DNA from: Prauserella salsuginis
Lineage (GTDB): Bacteria > Actinomycetota > Actinomycetes > Mycobacteriales > Pseudonocardiaceae
Direction: 5' to 3'
DNA length: 64,000 bases
NCBI RefSeq assembly: GCF_024648885.1
Contig: NZ_JANBBF010000008.1
Coordinates: 248,001 to 312,000, forward strand
The first letter of the stretch is position 1. Every line of letters starts with the position of its first letter. Under the pieces are notes generated by a model. The model saw only the letters and a program-made list of their open reading frames with translations, searched no databases and had not been told where the DNA came from. The position numbers and the translations under genes were made by a program. Below are positions 25,389 through 39,173 of the stretch, in pieces.

Positions 25389-26224
25389 TGCACTCTCCCG
25401 ACCCGGCCGGCCGGAAACCGTCGCCCCGACCCCGCTCGATCGCCGACGACGATCCACCCGACGACACCGCCGGCGCCGCACCCGATGCAAGGTCCACCGA
25501 GGACTCCACGAGCGGGCCTGCCGTACCCACCACCGTCGCGGTGACGACACGTGCCGACACCGCGGCCGGGTCCGACGCCGCACCGTCCGACCCGGCCGAG
25601 GCGACCCCCACCGAGGCGACCCCCACCGAGGCCGACGCGCCCGATCCCGACGGGTCCGAAGGCGACGTGTCCGAAAACGACGGGTCCGAGGTCGACACCG
25701 CGGCCGACGACGGCGCCGAGCCGCGTGGCCGTGCCGCGACCCTGGCAGCGCGGCTGCGGCCGCGGCGGATCCTCGCCGCGGTACTCGTGCTGGCGGTCCT
25801 CGGCGGCCTTGGGGTCGCCGCGAGCGCGTTCTTCGCCCAGCGCGCCGAGCAGCAGGCGCGGACCGAGGCCCTCGCAGCCGCCGAGCGCTACGCGGTGGAC
25901 CTGTCCTCGTACGACCACGAGGACCTCGACGGCAACTTCCGGACGGTGCAAAGCAATGCCACCGGCCAGTTCGGACAGCAGTACCGGCAGGTGAGCGAAA
26001 ACCTGACGACACTGCTCAAACAGCACAAGGCGACCTCGGAGGGCAACGTCGTCCGCGCCGGGATCGCCGAGGCGGGCGCCGACCGCGCCGTCGTCCTGCT
26101 GTTCGTCGACCAGACGATCAGCAACACCAACACCGACCAGCCCCGCGTCGACCGCAACCGGATGGAGATGACCTTGGTCCGCCACGAGGACCGGTGGCTC
26201 GTCGACAAGGTCACCCTGCTGTGA
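25388..26224 (+). CDS. Mce-associated membrane protein
   Basis: A 278-residue Mce-associated (Mas) protein. About 115 residues of acidic, disordered N-terminus (with an EATPT repeat) face the cytoplasm. One membrane helix near residues 130-150 follows, then an NTF2-like outer domain (AAERYAVDLSSYDHEDLDGNFRTVQSNATGQFGQQY) ending in VRHEDRWLVDKVTLL. Mas proteins stabilise Mce complexes. The ATG at 25388 shares a base with the mceF stop and follows AAGGAG at 25375-25380. Only one such gene is present; many operons have two or more. Confidence 0.88.
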   Translation: MHSPDPAGRKPSPRPRSIADDDPPDDTAGAAPDARSTEDSTSGPAVPTTVAVTTRADTAAGSDAAPSDPAEATPTEATPTEADAPDPDGSEGDVSENDGSEVDTAADDGAEPRGRAATLAARLRPRRILAAVLVLAVLGGLGVAASAFFAQRAEQQARTEALAAAERYAVDLSSYDHEDLDGNFRTVQSNATGQFGQQYRQVSENLTTLLKQHKATSEGNVVRAGIAEAGADRAVVLLFVDQTISNTNTDQPRVDRNRMEMTLVRHEDRWLVDKVTLL

Positions 26225-26238
26225 GAGGAACCCATCGC

Positions 26239-28077
26239 ATGCTCACTGAATCCGACGTGCGCGCCAGCCTCGGCGACGCGACCGTCCCCTCGCTGGTTCG
26301 CCGCAACGCCGAGCGCTGCGGCGACAAGCCCGCCCTGTCCGGATCCGACGGCACCCACACGTGGGCCGACGTGCGCGAGCAGATCGCGGCCGTCGCCCAC
26401 GGGCTGTCGGCCGCCGGGCTCGGCCGGGGCGATCGCATGCTCATCGACGTCACCAGCCGCCCCGAGCACTGGATCGTCGACTTCGCCGCGGTGCACCTCG
26501 GCGCGCTGCCGTGCACGACCTACGCCACGCTCTCGACCGAGCAGATTCGGCACGTGGCCACCCACAGTGCGGCCACGGTCGTCGTGCTGGAGGGAGCCGC
26601 ACAGCTGCACCGGTGGCGGCCCGTGCTCGACGCTCTGCCGAATCTGCGGGCGGTCGTCGTCCTCGACGCCGCGGAGATCCCCGAGGGCGAATCCGTGTTC
26701 GTCTCCTACGACGAGCTCCGCCGCGGTGGAGCCGATCTGCACCGCCGCGATCCGGCCGCCGTCGAGCGGTGGGCCGACACTCCGCGGCAGTCCGATCCGG
26801 TGTGCATGATCTACACCTCCGGCACGACCGGCGCGCCGAAAGGCGTGGTGTTGAGCCATGAGAACGTGCTGTACCAGGCAGCGGCCCAGGAGCTGATCCG
26901 CCCGGTCGAGGACCACCCGCGCATGGTGGCCTACCTGCCACTGGCGCACGTGGCCGAACGCGTGCTGGGGATGTACCTGCTGCTGCTGTCGGCGGGCCAC
27001 GCCACCGTGTGCCCGGATCAGGCGCAGCTGGTGCCGACACTGCAGAAGATCCGCCCGCACGGCTTCTTCGGGGTGCCGCGCGTGTGGGAGAAGATCGCGG
27101 CCGGCATCCAGGGCATCCTCGGCGGCCTGCCCGAGGACCAGCGCGCCGCGATCGAACGGGCCCGCGAGGTCGCCGCGACCGTGTACGGGATCCGCGCCGA
27201 CGGCGGAGAGCCGGCGCCCGAGGTCGCCGACGCGTTCGACCGCGCCGACCGGGCGGTGCTCCGGCCGTTGCGCGAACAGCTCGGGCTCGGCGAGGCCGAG
27301 CGCCTCGGCAGCGGCGCGGCCCCGATCCCGGCGTCGGTGCTGGAGTTTTTCGGCAGCCTCGGCATGACGATCATGGAGGTCTGGGGCCTGTCGGAGACGA
27401 CCGGTGCGGCGACCTCGACCCTCCCCACGAGGTACCGCGCCGGTACCGTCGGCATGCCGATGCCGGGCATGGCGGCACGGATCGCCGAGGACGGCGAGGT
27501 CGAGGTGCGCGGCCCACTGGTGTTCCTCGGCTACCTCGACGACGACGGCGGCATCCGCCGGGACACCGACGCCGACGGCTGGCTGGCGACCGGCGACATC
27601 GGCTCCTTCGACGAGGACGGCTTCCTCACCATCACCGACCGCAAGAAGGAGCTGATCATCACCTCCAGCGGCAAGAACGTCTCCCCGAGCAAAGCCGAAG
27701 GCCTGTTGCGCACCCATCCGCTGGTCGGCTGCGCCGCCGTCATCGGAGATCAGCGGCCGTACGTCACGGCGCTGCTGACCCTCGACGAGGAATCCGCCCC
27801 GGCGTGGGCGAAGGCGCGCGGCATCGACACGACCGATCTGGCCGAGCTCGCCGAGCACCCGGACGTGCTGGCCGCGCTCGCCGACGCCGTCGAGACGGCC
27901 AACGCCGAGCTGGCTCGGCCCGAACAGATCAAGAACCACCGCGTGCTGCCGCAGCCGTGGACACCGGAGAGCGGCGAGCTGACCCCGACGATGAAGCTCA
28001 AACGCCGGGTGATCAGCGACCGCTACGCCTCCGCCATCGCATCCCTGTACGCCGACGGAAAGGCGAGCACCTCGTGA
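26239..28077 (+). CDS. Long-chain acyl-CoA synthetase (FadD15-like)
   Basis: A 612-residue AMP-forming acyl-CoA ligase that activates a carboxylic acid as the adenylate and transfers it to CoA. Motifs: A3 loop MIYTSGTTGAPKGVVLSHEN (about residues 190-209), the GVPRVWEKI block of long-chain ligases, WGLSETTGAATS, TGDIGSFDEDGFLTITDRKKELIITSSGKNVSP, and a C-terminal TPTMKLKRR with the catalytic Lys. Length and order match FadD15/FACL proteins. The start at 26239 has GAGAGGA upstream. It follows the Mas gene by 14 bases and overlaps the next gene (GTGA), so it activates the substrate imported by the Mce system. Confidence 0.9.
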   Translation: MLTESDVRASLGDATVPSLVRRNAERCGDKPALSGSDGTHTWADVREQIAAVAHGLSAAGLGRGDRMLIDVTSRPEHWIVDFAAVHLGALPCTTYATLSTEQIRHVATHSAATVVVLEGAAQLHRWRPVLDALPNLRAVVVLDAAEIPEGESVFVSYDELRRGGADLHRRDPAAVERWADTPRQSDPVCMIYTSGTTGAPKGVVLSHENVLYQAAAQELIRPVEDHPRMVAYLPLAHVAERVLGMYLLLLSAGHATVCPDQAQLVPTLQKIRPHGFFGVPRVWEKIAAGIQGILGGLPEDQRAAIERAREVAATVYGIRADGGEPAPEVADAFDRADRAVLRPLREQLGLGEAERLGSGAAPIPASVLEFFGSLGMTIMEVWGLSETTGAATSTLPTRYRAGTVGMPMPGMAARIAEDGEVEVRGPLVFLGYLDDDGGIRRDTDADGWLATGDIGSFDEDGFLTITDRKKELIITSSGKNVSPSKAEGLLRTHPLVGCAAVIGDQRPYVTALLTLDEESAPAWAKARGIDTTDLAELAEHPDVLAALADAVETANAELARPEQIKNHRVLPQPWTPESGELTPTMKLKRRVISDRYASAIASLYADGKASTS

Positions 28078-29192
28078 CACTCATGACCCTCACCCAGGAG
28101 CAGCAGGACTTCGTCGACGCCGTCACCGACTTCTGCCGCCGCGAGGTCAGCGACGACGTCGCTCGGCCGCACGACGACGGCCTCTACCGGAAGATGGCCG
28201 ACCTCGGCTGGCTCGGCGTCACGACACCCGAGGAGTACGGGGGTGCGGGCCGCGGCATGCGGGACCTGTTACTGCTGCTGGAGACCAGCGCCCACGGCAA
28301 GGCCCCGACGGGCGGTTACGCGACGTCGGTGATCACCGCGGCGGCGTTCGAGAAGTTCGGCACGCCCGATCAGAAACGCACCGTGCTCGGCGACTTCGTG
28401 GCCGGCGACGTGCTGTCCATCTCGATGTCCGAACCCGGAGCGGGATCCGATGTCGGCGGGCTGATTTGCCGTGCCGAGAAGGTCGACGGCGGCTGGGTCG
28501 TGGACGGACAGAAGACGTGGTGCTCGAACGCGCACATCGCCAAGCACATCCTCCTGGTGGCCCGGACCTCGACCGCGGGCGGCAAGCACGAGGGGCTCAC
28601 CATGTTCCTCGTGCCCGCCGATGCGGACGGGCTGGCGATCCGCGGCATCGAGACGATGGGCGGCCGTGAGGTCAACGACCTCTACTTCACCGACTGTCAT
28701 CTTCCCGAGGACGCAGTCGTCGGGACCTGCGGCCGCGCGTGGCCGCAGCTGATGGCCGGGCTGAACATCGAGCGGATGATCCTTGCCGGGCTCATGCTCG
28801 GCACGGCGCGGCGGATCTTCGACGACACCGTCGCCTACGTGACCGAGCGGGAGCAGTTCGGCCGCCCGATCGGCTCATTCCAGGCACTCAAGCACCGGAT
28901 CGCCGACCTTGCCACCGACCTCGAGGCGACCCGCCTGCTGGTGCACGACGCCGCCGCGCGCATGGACGCCGCCCCGGGCGAGCTGTTCCCGCGCGAGGCC
29001 TCGATGGCCAAACTGAAGGCCACCGAGCTGGCCAAGACCATGGCCCTGGAGGGCATGCAGATGATGGGCGGCTACGGCTACGCCACCGAGTACGGTATGG
29101 AGGCGATGCTCCGCTCGACCGTCGTGTCCACCGTGTACGGCGGGACCAGCGAGATCCAGCGCGACATCATCGGCAAGACCTACGGGCTGTGA
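28074..29192 (+). CDS. Acyl-CoA dehydrogenase, IVD/LCAD-type active site
   Basis: A 372-residue FAD-dependent acyl-CoA dehydrogenase that introduces the alpha-beta double bond. It shows SEPGAGSDVGG (FAD/substrate), WCSNAHIAKHILLVA, REQFGRPIGSFQALKHRIADL and GMQMMGGYGYATEYGMEAMLR. The usual C-terminal catalytic Glu is absent (VYGGTSEIQ instead of YEGT). A Glu in GLNIERMILAG matches the alternative base of isovaleryl- and long-chain enzymes. The GTG at 28074 overlaps the ligase stop; an ATG at 28083 is the alternative. Last gene of the mce operon. Confidence 0.9.
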   Translation: MTLMTLTQEQQDFVDAVTDFCRREVSDDVARPHDDGLYRKMADLGWLGVTTPEEYGGAGRGMRDLLLLLETSAHGKAPTGGYATSVITAAAFEKFGTPDQKRTVLGDFVAGDVLSISMSEPGAGSDVGGLICRAEKVDGGWVVDGQKTWCSNAHIAKHILLVARTSTAGGKHEGLTMFLVPADADGLAIRGIETMGGREVNDLYFTDCHLPEDAVVGTCGRAWPQLMAGLNIERMILAGLMLGTARRIFDDTVAYVTEREQFGRPIGSFQALKHRIADLATDLEATRLLVHDAAARMDAAPGELFPREASMAKLKATELAKTMALEGMQMMGGYGYATEYGMEAMLRSTVVSTVYGGTSEIQRDIIGKTYGL

Positions 29193-29200
29193 CGGGTCGG

Positions 29201-29234
29201 CGGTGGTGGTGCGCCGGGCGGCGCACCACCACCG
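29201..29234 (+). terminator. 15-bp perfect hairpin ending the mce operon
   Basis: Arms 29201-29215 (CGGTGGTGGTGCGCC) and 29220-29234 are exact inverted copies around a GGGC loop, 8 bases after the last stop. It stands between converging genes and may serve both. Confidence 0.85.
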
Positions 29235-29275
29235 GCCCTCCCGCAGACACCGTCTCCGGCACACGTCCGGTCCGC

Positions 29276-30487
29276 TCACGCGTCCCGGCGCTCGCTCGGC
29301 GCCCCGGCGCCGAGCAGCGACAGCGGGTGGTCGTAGAGCTGGGTGAGCAGACCCGTGCACGCCGCCATCGCCTGCACGTTCCGCCCGAACCGGGTCACGG
29401 TGATCAGGTCCGTGCCCGGCAACGTCGTGGCGGCGGCGAACTCCTCCCGCACCGTGTCGAGGTACGCGGGCGCCTCGGTGATCGCCTGCCCGCCGAGGAC
29501 GACGAGTTCCGGGTTGACCAGGTCCCGCGTCATGGCGATCGCCCTGCCGAGGGCGCGGGCGCGTTGGGTGAGCAACTCACGTGCCCGCGGGTCCCGGTCG
29601 GCCGCGGCGACGAGGTCGCCCAGTTCCGAGCCCGTGATGATCCCGGCGCTCCGGGCGCGTTCGACCACTGCCCGTTCCGCGACCGTCGCCTCGAGGCAGC
29701 CCGTGCGCCCGCACTCGCACCGCACGTCGGTGCCGACCGGCAGGTGGGCGATGCTGCCGGACTGGCCCGGACCGCGATGCAGCACCCCGTCGACGGCGAT
29801 CGCCACGCCGGCCATCTCCCGCGCGTAGAAGTACAGCGAGCTGGCAGCGCGGCCGGACACCCCGAACAGCAGTTCCGCGGTCGCCATCGCGGGCACGTGC
29901 CCGTCCAGGTGCACCGGCAGCCCGGTCACCTGTTCCAGCACCGCGCGCGCAGGCACGCCGCGCCAGCCCAACGGGCCGTGGTCGAGCAGCCCGCGCTCGG
30001 CGTCGACCTGTCCGCCGATGGCCAGTCCGATCCCGATGATGCGCCGCTGCGGCCATTCGGCCAGGAAGGTGCTCACCTCGTCGCCGATGGCCCGCAGCAC
30101 CTCGGTCGCCGAGCCCTGCGGGGTCGGGATGCGCTCGCTACCCAGCAACGTGCCGGAGAGGTTGGTCAGGCCGTAGGTCGTGGTCACGATGCCGATGTGG
30201 ACGCCGCACGCGGCGATGACGTCGTCGTCGAGCCGCACCGGCACCGTCGGCCTCCCGATCCCGCCGCCGGTCGCCATCTCGGGTGCTTCCCGCAACAACG
30301 CCAGGTCGGTCAGCGCGGTCACCTGCCTGCTGACCGTGGGCATGCTCAGCCCGGTCAGCCGTGCGATCTCCGCGCGCGACAACGGACCGTCCGTACGCGC
30401 CGCGGCCAGCACCGCGGCCGCGTTCGACTCCCTCACCCCGCCCGCGCCGGGGACGTCCCGGACCGACTCCGGTAGTCGCCTGCCCAC
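29276..30487 (-). CDS. ROK-family transcriptional regulator
   Basis: A 403-residue ROK repressor of the NagC/XylR type. The N-terminal winged helix (ESNAAAVLAAARTDGPLSRAEIARLTGLSMPTVSRQV) covers residues 18-55. The sugar-kinase-like domain has IGIGLAIGGQVDAERG and the zinc motif CECGRTGCLE. ROK regulators sense sugars or sugar phosphates. Its start is a GTG at 30487. It is convergent with the mce operon and divergent from the TauE permease; no sugar genes are nearby, so its target is unclear. Confidence 0.88.
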   Translation of the reverse strand: MGRRLPESVRDVPGAGGVRESNAAAVLAAARTDGPLSRAEIARLTGLSMPTVSRQVTALTDLALLREAPEMATGGGIGRPTVPVRLDDDVIAACGVHIGIVTTTYGLTNLSGTLLGSERIPTPQGSATEVLRAIGDEVSTFLAEWPQRRIIGIGLAIGGQVDAERGLLDHGPLGWRGVPARAVLEQVTGLPVHLDGHVPAMATAELLFGVSGRAASSLYFYAREMAGVAIAVDGVLHRGPGQSGSIAHLPVGTDVRCECGRTGCLEATVAERAVVERARSAGIITGSELGDLVAAADRDPRARELLTQRARALGRAIAMTRDLVNPELVVLGGQAITEAPAYLDTVREEFAAATTLPGTDLITVTRFGRNVQAMAACTGLLTQLYDHPLSLLGAGAPSERRDA

Positions 30488-30908
30488 TCGTTACCTCGCT
30501 TTCGTCTCGGTCGAAACCCTACGTGCTCACCGGCCATCCCACCGGATTTCCCACACCTCGAAACCGACGGGGTATTAATTTCTCGATGTTGCAGAATTTC
30601 TTTTCACCAAGTTAGAAAAACCGTGTCACCCGTCACGTTCCACAGTTTTCCGAAACAGTGGACCGCGGGATGATCGTCGTGCCAGCATCGGACACGCGGC
30701 AGGCACGACTGTCTTCGCCTGCGACCACACGCGCCTTCGATCGGACTCCACCATCGTCCGAACAGAGCCGCGGGCGACGCGGTGAGCGGCAGAAATGCGC
30801 CCACCACGGACGGGAAAAGGGTCTCGCCGCATTACTGAACACGCTCGACACCGGCAATTCCGACAACCTGTGAAATTGCCGGACACCTTTCGATTCACCG
30901 GGGGCGGC
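30488..30908. other. 421-base intergenic region between ROK regulator and TauE permease
   Basis: Unusually AT-rich around 30565-30625, with GGTATTAATTTC and a TTGCAG(17)TTAGAA promoter-like pair at 30589-30617. An imperfect hairpin lies at 30639-30662 (TCCAC-A-GTTT / AAAC-A-GTGGA). No coding sequence with a ribosome site, and no riboswitch that I recognise. Confidence 0.5.
30851..30882. promoter_or_regulatory. 9-bp inverted repeat just upstream of the TauE gene
   Basis: CCGGCAATT (30851-30859) and AATTGCCGG (30874-30882) are exact inverted copies 14 bases apart, ending 27 bases before the ATG at 30909. They would form a leader hairpin in the mRNA or bind a dimeric regulator. Confidence 0.55.
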
Positions 30909-31916
30909 ATGCACACACTTCTCCTGTTCGGACTGGCCGGATTCCTGGCCCAGCTGGTCGACGGCTCGCTCGGCATGGCCTTCGGTGTCACCGCCACGAC
31001 GACGCTGTTGGTGGCCGGCACCACGCCGGCCGTCGCCTCCGCGGCCGTGCACCTTGCCGAGGTCGGTACGACGCTGGCGTCCGGCCTGTCCCACTGGAAG
31101 ATGCGCAACGTCGACTGGCGCGTCGTCGCAACGCTGGCCCTGCCGGGAGCCGTCGGAGCAGTGCTCGGCGCCTACGTGCTCACGTCGCTTGCCACGTCGT
31201 CGGCCGAGTTGTGGATCACGACGATCCTGCTACTGCTCGGCCTCTACGTGCTGATCCGGTTCGCGTTCCTCGAGCTGGGCTCGCTGATCACCGCGAAACG
31301 GCCCGGTGCGCGATTCCTCGCCCCGCTGGGCGTCGTCGCCGGGTTCGTCGACGCCAGCGGTGGAGGCGGCTGGGGCCCGGTCGCGACCACGACCCTGCTG
31401 TCGTCCGGCAGGCTCGAACCGCGCAAGGTCGTCGGCTCGGTGGACACCTCCGAGTTCATCGTGGCGATCGCCGCGAGCGTGGGCTTCCTGTTCGCGCTGT
31501 CGCACACCGACGGCATGAACTACACGGTCGTCGCGGGGCTGATGATCGGCGGCATGATCGCCGCGCCGTTCGCTGCATGGCTGGTGCGCAAGCTGCCACC
31601 GCGGATCCTCGGAGCGGCGGCCGGTGGGCTCATCGTGTTCACCAACTCGCGCTCCCTGCTGAACGCGCTCGACGCTTCGACGACGGTCACCGTGGCCGTA
31701 CTGGCGGGCATCGGCGTGCTGTGGGCCACCGGCCTCACCGCGGCGATCCGCTCCATCCGGGCCGAGCGACGCCTGAACGTCCTGGCCGGCGAGACCGATC
31801 CGGACCCCGGCAACACGGCCACCGTCGCCGGTGAGGTCACCACGCACGTCGTCGCCGACGTCGCCGACGACGACGCCGTGTCCGCCACCCGAAACCGGCC
31901 GGCCGAACACACCTGA
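30909..31916 (+). CDS. TauE/SafE-family anion permease
   Basis: A 335-residue membrane protein with about eight helices in two repeats. The family signature GFLAQLVDGSLGMAFG opens the first repeat and GFVDASGGGGWGPVATTTLLSSG the second. Members export sulfite, sulfoacetate or other small anions. The last 50 residues are soluble and acidic. The ATG at 30909 is the first supported start. Substrate cannot be assigned; no sulfur genes are adjacent. A strong hairpin follows. Confidence 0.88.
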   Translation: MHTLLLFGLAGFLAQLVDGSLGMAFGVTATTTLLVAGTTPAVASAAVHLAEVGTTLASGLSHWKMRNVDWRVVATLALPGAVGAVLGAYVLTSLATSSAELWITTILLLLGLYVLIRFAFLELGSLITAKRPGARFLAPLGVVAGFVDASGGGGWGPVATTTLLSSGRLEPRKVVGSVDTSEFIVAIAASVGFLFALSHTDGMNYTVVAGLMIGGMIAAPFAAWLVRKLPPRILGAAAGGLIVFTNSRSLLNALDASTTVTVAVLAGIGVLWATGLTAAIRSIRAERRLNVLAGETDPDPGNTATVAGEVTTHVVADVADDDAVSATRNRPAEHT

Positions 31917-31927
31917 CGGCCGAGAAC

Positions 31928-31971
31928 CACGTGGGCGGGGCCGGGGATCGCTCCCCCGCCCCGCCCACGTG
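31928..31971. terminator. Bidirectional terminator between TauE and carboxylase genes
   Basis: A 14-bp stem (31928-31941 with 31958-31971, starting CACGTGGGCGGGGC) continues after one C·C mismatch into GGGG/CCCC with a 6-base loop. It lies 12 bases past the TauE stop and 28 bases past the end of the converging carboxylase gene. Confidence 0.85.
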
Positions 31972-31998
31972 CGTGCCAGTTCGCCTCGGACCCGGTCG

Positions 31999-37551
<5,553 letters not shown>

Positions 37552-37904
37552 CCTGGGCAAACCTCACAACCTGCTGTCACGCCCCGGGCGGTGACTCCGG
37601 GCTCTCGCGTTCGGGTTTCTTCGCGTTCGGACGTCGGTGTCCGCGACACGCGTGCGGACACAGGCGAACCGGGTCCCGGCACACGTCCGTCCGCGCTTCC
37701 CCAGCTTCCCCGCACGGGCGCCGGCTCCGGAATGATCGCAGCCGCCACGTCGCACCGGGGCGGTTTGTAGAAATCCACCAAAAATCGACGCGGTGGGACG
37801 CGGACGGGCCACGAGCCGCCGACCTCGCGCCGACGGCCGGACCGCACCCCTCCGCGCCACGACGGCGTCGGCAGGGCCCGGCCGCGCGCAGGGCCGGGTG
37901 CGGG
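37552..37904. other. 353-base intergenic region upstream of the carboxylase
   Basis: Holds the carboxylase promoter, with an AT-rich patch near 37766-37791 and an 8-bp inverted repeat at 37637-37661 (GTGTCCGC/GCGGACAC around 9 bases). A 7-bp hairpin at 37877-37898 (CCCGGCC/GGCCGGG) lies 6 bases after the GntR stop. No gene seen. Confidence 0.5.
37877..37898 (-). terminator. Hairpin after the GntR gene
   Basis: 7-bp GC stem with an 8-base loop, 6 bases past the GntR stop codon at 37905. Confidence 0.4.
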
Positions 37905-38618
37905 TCAGGCCAGGATGCCGTGCTTGGTGAGGTGAGCGACGAGCAGTTCACCGATGTGTTCGATGTGCCCGACCATCGTGCGGCGCGCGGCCTCCGGGTC
38001 CCGGGCGCGCAACGCCGCCAGGATCTCCGCGTGATCGTGGGCCGACGCCGACGGCCAGCCTTCGATCGTGCCGAAGAAGCGCAGCGGCACGTAGTTGACG
38101 GTCAGGTTCAGCAGTGAGGCCATCCGGGCCGAGCCCGAGGCCTTGTTGACCGTCCGGTGGATCTCGTGGTTGAGGCTGTCGACCAGGTCGGTCTCGCCCG
38201 CCCGCTCGGCATCGGCCAGCTCGTCCTGGACCGAGCACAGGCGGGCGATCTCGGCCTCGTCGAGGTGTTCGGCCGCGCGCGCCGCAAGCTCACCCGCGAT
38301 GTAGGCCTGCACCTGGAACAGGTCGCGTACGTCGCCGCCGGTGAGAGCCACGACGCGATAACCGCGCCGCGGCTCCCACCGCACCGAGCCTTCGCTGTGC
38401 AGAATCATGAGCGCCTCGCGCACGGGCGTCTGACTGACGCCGAGCTGTGCCGCGAGGTGCTCGGTGCGGACGAACTCCCCCGGCGGGAACTCGCCCACCA
38501 TGATGCCCTCGCGCACGTATGCGGCGACGCGCTCGCTCAGCTGCTGCTTGTCACCGAACGGGCCGCGCCGAGCGGGCACCGCCCGGCCGCGGAGCGCCTC
38601 TTCTGCGTTGTCGGTCAC
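37905..38618 (-). CDS. GntR-family regulator with FCD ligand domain
   Basis: A 237-residue FadR-subfamily GntR protein. The winged helix is at about residues 25-90 (QQLSERVAAYVREGIMVGEFPPGEFVRTEHLAAQLGVSQTPVREALMILHSEG). The all-helical FCD domain follows with metal/acid-binding His and Asp (LNHEIHRTV, AHDHAEILAALRARD, HIEHIGELL). FCD regulators sense carboxylic acids such as lactate or fatty-acid derivatives. Its GTG start at 38618 lies just inside the FmdB gene end region, and a GATTCTA half-palindrome at 38624-38630 resembles the 40455-40470 site, hinting at autoregulation. It ends the FmdB-lactonase gene string. Confidence 0.87.
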   Translation of the reverse strand: MTDNAEEALRGRAVPARRGPFGDKQQLSERVAAYVREGIMVGEFPPGEFVRTEHLAAQLGVSQTPVREALMILHSEGSVRWEPRRGYRVVALTGGDVRDLFQVQAYIAGELAARAAEHLDEAEIARLCSVQDELADAERAGETDLVDSLNHEIHRTVNKASGSARMASLLNLTVNYVPLRFFGTIEGWPSASAHDHAEILAALRARDPEAARRTMVGHIEHIGELLVAHLTKHGILA

Positions 38619-38627
38619 CGTTCGATT

Positions 38628-39140
38628 CTAGGCGCGACCGTGATCACCTCCCGTGACGCCGGAGCCGCCGGAGGCCGCCTCGCCGGAGGAGCCACCGGTG
38701 GACGCCCCGTCACCGGGGCCGCCGACACGACGGGAGCGCGCCGCGTCGGCGGCCGCCGCGCTCGCGTCGCCGGAGGCCGACGCACGCTGCGCCAGTTCGC
38801 GGTACGTCAGCGGCGCCCGCTCGAACCGGCCCTCGTGGGCGGCGACCGCGTCGCGGCGGGTCGACAGTTCCGGGTACTTCTCGGCCAGTCGTTCGCGGTG
38901 TTCGAGGTTCCGCCGCCACTGGGCGACGTACTCGCGGTCACCGCGCCCGGTGCCCTCCCACGAGGTCGGGGCCCGGTCCGGCCCCACCGGCGGCCGGGCG
39001 CCGCCGGCGAGCGAGACCGCGGACGGCAGTCTCGCCGTGGTGGCGCCACAGGCCGGGCAGTCCGGGTCGGGGCTGCGCCAACTGGGTTGGAGCTTCTCGA
39101 ACCGTGCCCCGCATGCACAGCGGTAGTCGAACAGCGGCAT
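38628..39140 (-). CDS. FmdB-family zinc-ribbon protein
   Basis: A 170-residue protein. Residues 1-45 form the FmdB zinc ribbon: MPLFDYRCACGARFEKLQ with CxCG, then DCPACGATT. The rest is charged and Ala/Ser/Gly-rich without a known domain. FmdB-type ribbons occur beside amidases and other hydrolases as presumed regulators. ATG at 39140 is chosen for the GGAGGTG site. It lies 33 bases after the lactonase gene and 9 bases before the GntR start. Confidence 0.78.
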   Translation of the reverse strand: MPLFDYRCACGARFEKLQPSWRSPDPDCPACGATTARLPSAVSLAGGARPPVGPDRAPTSWEGTGRGDREYVAQWRRNLEHRERLAEKYPELSTRRDAVAAHEGRFERAPLTYRELAQRASASGDASAAAADAARSRRVGGPGDGASTGGSSGEAASGGSGVTGGDHGRA

Positions 39141-39173
39141 CGTCACCACCTCCTTCGCGTGCTCCGCAGCGGT

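Noticed and set aside
25132-26238. Long upstream extension of the acyl-CoA ligase frame
   Set aside because: The extension is Arg/Pro-rich, overlaps mceF and the Mas gene, and a good start with ribosome site is at 26239.
30488-30908. Possible riboswitch upstream of the TauE permease
   Set aside because: I looked for SAM-type and other conserved cores and found only simple hairpins.
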